Of a DNA stretch of 64,000 nucleotides, positions 47,794-64,000 are shown piece by piece (the first letter of the stretch is position 1; every line of letters begins with the position of its first letter). The stretch comes from Antedon mediterranea (Eukaryota > Echinodermata > Crinoidea > Comatulida > Antedonidae). The notes under the pieces were generated by a model that saw only the letters and a program-made list of their open reading frames with translations, did no database searches and was not told the origin of the DNA. The stretch spans positions 4,312,312-4,376,311 of the forward strand of contig NC_092675.1 of assembly GCF_964355755.1 (NCBI RefSeq), given 5' to 3'. A program made the translations under genes and the position numbers.

Positions 47794-50043
47794 GTGCTCT
47801 CAGCACTATATTGATTGGGTTCGAATTAACCTCTACGGATTTTTTTTAATGGAAAATAATGAATATTGTTTTTCTTTTGAGGGTTGTAAATGAAGCAAGT
47901 GGACCTTTTTTTAAAAATAAAAAACAAAGTTGTATGGCATTCAATAGAGCTGTAATTATTAATACAGTATTATTTTACATGATTTGAAATTATATGAAAC
48001 AAATTATATGATTCTGAATCTACAGTAATACAGTATAGAATTTTGAGTGCCATATTAATTAATAATTAATAGGCCTAAATTACATTAAGAACATACAAGA
48101 ATTTTAAAGATATTTTAGGCCTGGGACGTCTACGACCCAATAGTAGGCCTAGTGGTACTGAGCTATTATTGTTTTTTTTTATCATGTATATAAATATATT
48201 GTATAATCCGGGTTGTAAAATGAAAACAAACAAATGAAAATGTGTGAACTATTTTAAAACGGGATAGATGATAATGATGATCCTGTCAAGTGTATAACAA
48301 AATATAAGAAAATTAATGAAAAAAGGAGTAATACAGAATTCATATATGTAAAAATGTTACTTATGAACTGTAACGACATTTACAAGTTAAATAATACGAT
48401 TTTATGTAATATGAGATAATATGAATGTGAATAAAAGTGGTGTTTGCGCCACAAAAGAGAAAAAAAAAATAGTAGGCCTAGATAACATTTAATATGATTT
48501 GTTGAAGTTGAACGACCTTTTGTCACGAACAAGGAGAGGCTATCTTTTCTTATGGTATGTCCGATTATAGCTGCCATGTATTACTTTTGAATTTAAAATG
48601 ATTATGTACAATCGAAAGTCCTGTGCACAGTGTACGTGTGTGTTTTTATACTTTAAAAAAATAATATTATTAAATTCATATTTATATTGTATGCTGAATT
48701 TTACGTTAAAGATATATTATCCCCCAAAAATCATAAAATATTAAGATTTCAGACTTTTAATAGGCCATTTTTAAGTTTTAATGAAGTTACTCATTTCCAT
48801 TGAAAAAATTATGATTTCACTTATAAAAAACAAAGTAAACAGTTTAATTTAACCAAAAACTCATTGCTTGACAGACAATTTGACTATCTGTTGCTTTAAA
48901 TTATATTTTTTTCAGGTAAATAATTTGTTTGCCAATCCAATTTTTTGTCAAAGTGAATAACTATTAAATGTTAAAGTGAATACGTGGGTAAGTTCTGGCG
49001 GCAGAGCCGGCAGTTGACACCAACAGCACTCCCATCCCCGATGGCCTTCTGAAAAACTGTACGTTTTTAAACACCTTATTGGGCGCAATAATCACGACAT
49101 TATAAGCTTTCTGGTGGATCGACATTTAAATGTTTAGGTATGAGATGGTAGGACCTACAAACGTTTTGAGGAAATATAAGCGAATATACTTTTGTGGTTT
49201 GTAACGGAACTGTAAAGTACACTCAAGGTTCTTTCGGATTCTAGAGAAACTTTATGACGAAGACAGCGTTAAGAATGAAATAGTACTATTATTGATATCC
49301 TTTTAAGGTAACTCTCTTGTCCAAATGTTCATCCATGACAACAAATAATTCACTCAGAAAAAATAACTATGTTTTTAACATTTTTATACAAAGAACATCA
49401 TTTACAATTTTAGATATAAACATTTTGTTGTCCATAAATACATAGCAGACAATCTGTCTGGGTTAATAAGGGGTTTTCCATGTTTATCCGAAGCCATACG
49501 AATTGATGGTGGTTTAAAGGAAAATCACCCTTGGAATTAAAATAAGACTCCATTCACATGATTGAAAAAATAATAATAAGAATAGTTGCAATGAACAACA
49601 GTTTGCGTAAATTAAAATTCATCATTATAACATAAAAATAATAAAATAATATAACTTCTTCGTATACCTGTATCACCGCTATAACTACAATATCCAAACT
49701 AACTCGAAGTGTGTCGACCAAGACTCCACCTCGGATTTTTTGTCGATATGTTCCGATTTTAAATTTGGTCATGGAGTTAGGCCAACATTATTACTTTAGG
49801 GAAACAGAGCAAAAACCGATATTATATATCATGGTAAATTATGCTAGTGTGTACTAGTATTTAAATTAACAATCTTACTGAAAATCGTCTGCGCAAAGAT
49901 CTTAATCTGTAAATCTACTGTATACCTATTACACATACAATATTGTGTCAAAACACAAACAGTTACAACAATATCTGAACATAAAATAATATTTGTCATC
50001 ATAAAACGTGCAATGGTCTTCGTTGTAATTTCCTACTACTAGT
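47794..50043. other. Intergenic spacer, nothing recognised
   Basis: AT-rich DNA between the tRNA array and the next MITE fragment. Short ORFs at 48380 and 49554 show no conserved motifs. Confidence 0.45.
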
Positions 50044-50092
50044 ACATCACACTTTTTTTTGTCAAACTAGTTTGGTAGTGTAGACAGAGCTT
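50044..50092. mobile_element. Hairpin MITE, one end only
   Basis: acatcacacttttttttgtc aaactagtttggtagtg, ending tagacagagcttt: the right half of the family. The rest is deleted. Confidence 0.75.
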
Positions 50093-51183
50093 TACACAAT
50101 AGCGTGTTACAATAATACTTAATGATAGACTTATATCTGAAAACAATGTACGCATTATGCTACGGTCAACACAGTCATCAATAAATAAAAACAATCATTT
50201 TCCAATTGATGAACGCGTACGTACGGATTTAAGAGCGACCTTTCGTTTTCACGATGCGTTCTCTAGTAGACTACGTAGCTATTGCTTTAACAGTCATGCA
50301 TGCTACTCAGCTATTGAGTCTAACAGTCACGCATGATCTTATAAATATTATTTCTAAACTTGTGTAGAATGACTTTTCGACTCGACGGTGGCGCGTCGTA
50401 AAAACGTATATATTGATATGAAACAATAATTCATCAATAAATTGTTTTCTTATTTCTAATCAATCAATGATGTATCAATCAATACTGTACACATACAATT
50501 ACAACCATGTTTGTATTTCATTAAACCATTTCATTTCAAAACAGAAGAACCCCTCCTTAGGGCATTTTCCTATAAAACGAACATGACAATACATGTCTTA
50601 ACACACTTAAGCCCATACAGTTGGACACTGAATTGGTATACACAAAACATTTTTTTTGTTAACATTTTCTACAACCAAATTTTACTACTGAGCCTCTAAA
50701 ATACCATTGATTGAATAGCAATAACGTTTTGTCCAATCTTTAATATTAAAAGATAATTTTGATATTGATGAAATTAATTACAGTTGGCCCAGTAGTGTAT
50801 TTAAAACAAACATAAATAGAAAACAAATAACTTAAAATGATCAAAAACAAACACGTATCATTCACACCAACTAATGGCATACAGTTTTTTTAGCATAGTC
50901 AATATATTGGTCCACATTAATACAACTTGAATGATGGTGTGAATTAAACAAAATGAATTAACGTAACAACAAATGGAATTGGGTGTGATAGAGAAAACGA
51001 GTGAGGAGAGAGGGGAGACAGAACAAAGACAGCGGGGACACTGGAAGGGAGGTGTTTATTATTTTGTACTTTTAACTTAATTCCATTTTTAATCTTTGAT
51101 GACACTTGACAGTTGTTCCATCCCATACACCAAATAAACCATAATTCAAGAACATACAAATGCAAAATCTGTTGAGACATCAC
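50093..51183. other. Intergenic spacer, nothing recognised
   Basis: AT-rich; a CpG-containing patch near 50210-50400 (gaacgcgtacgtacgg) has no associated gene. Confidence 0.45.
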
Positions 51184-51735
51184 TATTAAAGGGACACCAC
51201 TATTAAAGGGACACCTGTATTAAAGGGACACCTGTATTAAAGGGACACCTGTATTAAAGGAACACCCCTATTAAAGGGACACCACTATTAAAGGGACACC
51301 ATTATTCAGGGGACACCCCTATTAAAGGGACATCACTATTAAAGGGACACCACTATTAAAGGGACACCCCTATTAAAGGGACACCTGTATTAAAGGGACA
51401 CCACTATTCAGGGGACACCCCTATTAAAGGGACACCCTTATTAAAGGGACACCATTATTAAAGGGACACCATTATTCAGGGGACACCACTATTAAAGGGA
51501 CATCAATATTCAGGTGACACACCTCTATTAAAGGGACACCCCTATTAAAGGGACACAATTATTCAGGTGACACCCTTATTAAAGGGACACCACTATTCAG
51601 GGGACACCACTATTAAAGGGATACCATTATTTAAGGGACACCATTATTCAGGGGACACCACTATTAAAGGGACATCAACACTACTACCAACCCCTGCTAT
51701 TGGGTCCCGAGGGTGTCCTCTTAATAGAGATTCCA
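51184..51735. repeat. Minisatellite, 17-bp unit, about 32 copies
   Basis: Unit ctattaaagggacacca, with variants (tgtattaaag..., ctattcaggggacacc). Two variants alternate in blocks (attaaaggg and attcagggg), suggesting higher-order structure. Lies between PTEN-B and PTEN-A, 2 kb downstream of the PTEN-B stop. Single copies of the motif are scattered elsewhere in the window. Confidence 0.93.
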
Positions 51736-53667
51736 CTGTAAATCATTGAATATGATTTTGCTACAAAACACAGACCATCGCCATACCTAAACACTTCCTT
51801 CCCAACATATACACTTTTATCTGCATCATTATTAAAATCGATATTATATACCGGTATCTCAGTAGCCTAAACTTATACTGTATACAGTATATATTATTGT
51901 ATATATATATATCATATTTGTCAATAATTTTTAAACTTGAATTATAGAAGTCTTTGAACAAATTTTCTACTGAAGTATCACAAAACCAGACATTGAATAC
52001 TGTTGTATTGAGGTTATTCATAAAACATGGTAGAGTGTGGACCTAGTAGGGCTCTTTGAAGCTTGGGTTAGTCTAGACTTGTGCTGTGAATTACTCTGTA
52101 CGATGGGGCTATTTTATAGCTCCATGCCTGCATACAATGGAAATCTATGCATCAAAAATACTTATATACCAAGCAATTAATATCAAGTTGATGGGTAATG
52201 GGAATATCAAGATACATTAGGATTAAAATACATATATATTGTTTACTTTTTAGAGTTGTTTTCTCACACATACTTATACTTTAATGGTCTTCTTGTATTA
52301 CATCACGTTGGGATTACACCACAATATGATAACCTACCATTGATTGAGAGGATAATAATAATAATGTAATATTAAACACTGATTTTGAATTGAGTTTTTG
52401 GATACTTGAGCAATAATTGGCAACATTTTGTGCAATGGAATAAACCTAAATATTGAAACTAAAATTTTAATTGATAAAATATGGGGTTGAGGTAACAAAT
52501 TGGAAAAGAATTGTTCACCTCAACCTGAAAATAAATCCTTAATAATATATAATTGATCTTTTTTATGAATCAGTTTATTACAGGCCGTTTACACAGCCTT
52601 ATACGCTGCCCTTGGTGGCCTAACGTGGCATTTTATTTTATTAACACAGAATTAGAGAAATAAAAAATACTACGATAACAAAAACTCTGTAAAGTGTTTG
52701 CAAACAATATATAACAAATACATTGGTTTACTTTACATTCGTTTAAAGTAAAGAGATTAATTATACCACAAAATCTACACTACCAACATTATAAAATAGG
52801 GCAGTGGTGCTGGTAGGTAATCAGTTGATGCCTGAAAAACAGACAGCTAAAACAGAGTATGTACTTCCCTTAGTTTTGGTCACAAAATTGTTACTTTACG
52901 ATGACATTGTGTCTACACTTCATCCTGGGAAAGATGTTGCTACTGACTCTAATATTTCCACATCTACCAAATACTACACGATAATTGTTGAATAACAAAA
53001 ACAACGCAACTGTAAATACCCTTAACCACAAGGATAATAAAGCACAATGATACAAAGATGATGTTTTTGAATCAACGTGAATCCTCAACTTCGATGCTCA
53101 AAATGTTGTTTATCATAGATTTTATATTCAACTTCTCTGACCTCCGACCTCTCATTCACAAACCTCACTAACAATTCTAACTGGATGACACCAATAGACA
53201 TTTTTCTTCAAATGTATGTCTTTCGAGAAACTGGACATTTTCTGAATAACCAGTCAGAAGATTGAACACAAATACACTCAGATTGTCAATTGCTTGTTTA
53301 CACAGCGCGTTATATTCATTCAAATATCATTGAGGTGAGTTACTGTTGATTCATAAATAGCTTTGTTTTCTGAAAATGTTTGTGGTATATTGAAGTCCAC
53401 TGGATTATTCAAAAACATTTTATTATGGAAACTCTCACACAGATTCAGCACCATAAATCCAAAGAAAAACCACATAACAAGCATTACTTAAGTTTTCAAA
53501 AAGCTAGGCCTGCTAGCCTCAACTTGGACCAAGTCTGTTCAACCTTTAAGCCCTGCACATTGGCTGGAAGAAGTGTTGCTTGCGTACAGTGCAGTGAGAC
53601 ACTGTAGGCTTGGAGTATTTATCATCAAGACTTGCATATAAAATCCTACGTAAGGTACATGGACTCA
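51736..53667. other. Downstream flank and probable 3' UTR of PTEN-B
   Basis: A minus-strand AATAAA at 53419-53424, about 245 nt past the PTEN-B stop, is the best polyadenylation candidate. The rest is AT-rich with no supported gene; an ORF at 52804-52995 was considered and left out. Confidence 0.45.
53419..53424 (-). terminator. Candidate polyadenylation signal of PTEN-B
   Basis: AATAAA on the minus strand, first clear hexamer downstream of the stop at 53668-53670. The hexamer is common in AT-rich DNA, so this is tentative. Confidence 0.4.
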
Positions 53668-62668
<9,001 letters not shown>

Positions 62669-62786
62669 GGCCTCTACATGGACCTAATCAGATTACACAT
62701 TGTTAACAATAAGAAACATTCATTTTTCATATATAGTGGAGCTGATGGTTATGTGCTTGGGGGTGGAACTGACACTTATTTTTGTT

Positions 62787-62940
62787 AAGCTCTGTCAACT
62801 CAACACTATCAAACTTTATGTGACAAAAAAATGTGATGTGCCCATATGGACATGATGATGTCATATCACTACCATATTTATGCATATATCACTATTATAT
62901 TTGGGCACATCACACTTTTTTTGTCAAACTAGTTTAATAT
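62787..62940. mobile_element. Hairpin MITE upstream of PTEN-B
   Basis: Left end aagctctgtcaactcaacac then tatcaaactttatgtg (small insertion); right end stops at aaactagttta, so the outer half of the right repeat is lost. It begins about 120 bp upstream of the PTEN-B start codon. Confidence 0.82.
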
Positions 62941-63243
62941 GCACACGACAAGATTGTTAGTCCAGAGTGAATTTTAGTTGTAGTTTTTCACAAATGAAGA
63001 GCTAGCTTTGTTTGCCCAAAGTGGGTTTTATAAGACATAACCGGACAAATTCAATAATTTTAACATACTCAGACATTGAAAGGACAGTGACCCTTTAACA
63101 CCTTAAATGATAATGAAAGCTTAACTTAAACAAAACGTAAGTAAAAAATATTGAGCATTTCACTCTATTATAATAGACTACACCTGTAGACTATAACATA
63201 CTCTTTTGATTTCCTTTGATTTCATAGATCTTTATTTATCATT
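62941..63243. other. Upstream flank of PTEN-B, nothing recognised
   Basis: AT-rich; no CpG-rich stretch or TATA-type promoter could be assigned. Confidence 0.4.
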
Positions 63244-63577
63244 AAGCCCTGTCTACACTATCAAACTAGTTTCAGGGAATAATTTCGCCAGTGTAGCATA
63301 GCAAAAAGCTATACAAAACCACCTTTTTGCTACACATTTCTGAAATTGTGTAGCAAAAAATACAATACAAAACTATGTTTCTTGACTAAAAAATCAGTTT
63401 GATTAGCAATTTTGGTAAACAAAATTTTCAAATGAAATTTTTCCCTGAGTTTGACAAAAAAAAGTGTGATCTGCCTAAATATGGTAGTAATATACCCAAA
63501 TATAGTAGTGATATGACATCATCATGTCCATATATGGGCACATAACATTTTTTTGTCACATAAAGTGACTGAGCTTT
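63244..63577. mobile_element. Hairpin MITE carrying a nested insertion
   Basis: Left arm aagccctgtctacactatca to 63272, right part from 63448 (agtttgacaaaaaaaagtgt) to gactgagctt. The 175 bp between them are a separate element. Without it the MITE is a normal family member. Confidence 0.85.
63273..63447. mobile_element. Nested TIR element, 175 bp (CAGGGAAtAATTTC ends)
   Basis: cagggaataatttc at left and gaaatttttccctg at right are inverted repeats with one change. agttt precedes (63268-63272) and follows (63448-63452), a 5-bp target duplication. Contains several 'tagcaaaaa' words in both orientations. Superfamily unclear. Confidence 0.75.
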
Positions 63578-63930
63578 ACATAGCACTACAGTAGATGGAA
63601 TCAATGATAAATCAATGACATCTCCAAGCAAAAATTATTGCCCAATAAAAAGACAACCTAATACTAAATGTCAAATATAATTCTTAAATCATCTAAAAAT
63701 AATGCAATTGCAACTGATTAATTGACCAATGAGACTTATACAAATGAGACAGTACTGTACAATTTATGCTACAATTATATGATTATATGATATTTACTGT
63801 ATTAGAAAAACCTATTTTCATTACTTCATTTCAAATAATACCAAATAATACCACCATACAATTCAAGTTACAGTTTTATTAAATTAATTAATCATTCATA
63901 GTAATTAATATACTGTACAAATTAAAAAGT

Positions 63931-64000
63931 CAAATGGCCGAGCGGTTAAGGCAGGGGCGCTGTTTACCGTACCTAAAGAGCCAACAACATCGGCAAGGGT
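63931..64000 (+). mobile_element. tRNA-derived SINE, head only, cut by the window end
   Basis: caaatggccgagcggttaag (A box) to acatcggcaagggt, at the start of the B box. Same family as the 61.1-kb copy, with a different loop (ggcaggggcgctgtttaccg), suggesting a subfamily. The body lies off-window. Confidence 0.75.

Noticed and set aside
52804-52995. 63-codon ORF downstream of PTEN-B
   Set aside because: Reads somewhat protein-like but has no recognisable domain and an overlapping antisense ORF of equal length; not enough to call.

Overview
This is nuclear DNA from an animal. It is AT-rich, has GT-AG introns, is crowded with mobile elements, and carries two complete intron-containing genes on the minus strand. 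The PTEN genes, DIRS retrotransposon, tRNA-headed SINEs and many hairpin MITEs suggest a marine invertebrate, possibly an echinoderm or related deuterostome. That placement is an inference; the metazoan call is firm.

The main content is a head-to-tail tandem pair of PTEN genes (PIP3 3-phosphatase, phosphatase plus C2 domains). The upstream copy, called PTEN-B here, runs from 62668 to 53668 (9 kb, 387 residues). The downstream copy, PTEN-A, runs from 44993 to 7827 (37 kb, 395 residues). Each has nine coding exons with eight introns at the same positions. One intron cuts the catalytic P-loop between Lys128 and Gly129. Both copies keep the HCKAGKGRTG loop, the WPD-loop Asp-His, the Cys71 equivalent, the N-terminal basic patch and a C-terminal PDZ ligand. 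They differ in the TI-loop approach, the C2 surface loops and the acidic tail.

Layout: 1-7.8 kb is intergenic, with a possible 3' UTR of an off-window gene, two minisatellites and a TTAA-flanked transposon. 7.8-45 kb is PTEN-A; its introns hold minisatellites, MITEs, LINE tails and SINEs, and intron 1 carries a nearly intact 5.4-kb DIRS retrotransposon (33.39-38.75 kb). 45-53.7 kb is the spacer between the two genes: a CpG-rich probable PTEN-A promoter, a TIR element, a tandem tRNA-Asn array (153-bp unit) and a 17-bp minisatellite. 53.7-62.7 kb is PTEN-B, with MITEs, a SINE next to a splice donor and a LINE fragment. 62.7-64 kb is upstream flank with MITEs and a SINE cut by the window edge.

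The least expected structure is a set of four tiny palindromes (24-29 bp) sharing termini like CATGGAGRTRTAA, each flanked by a 6-9 bp direct repeat. They look like miniature insertions made of little more than two fused inverted repeats.
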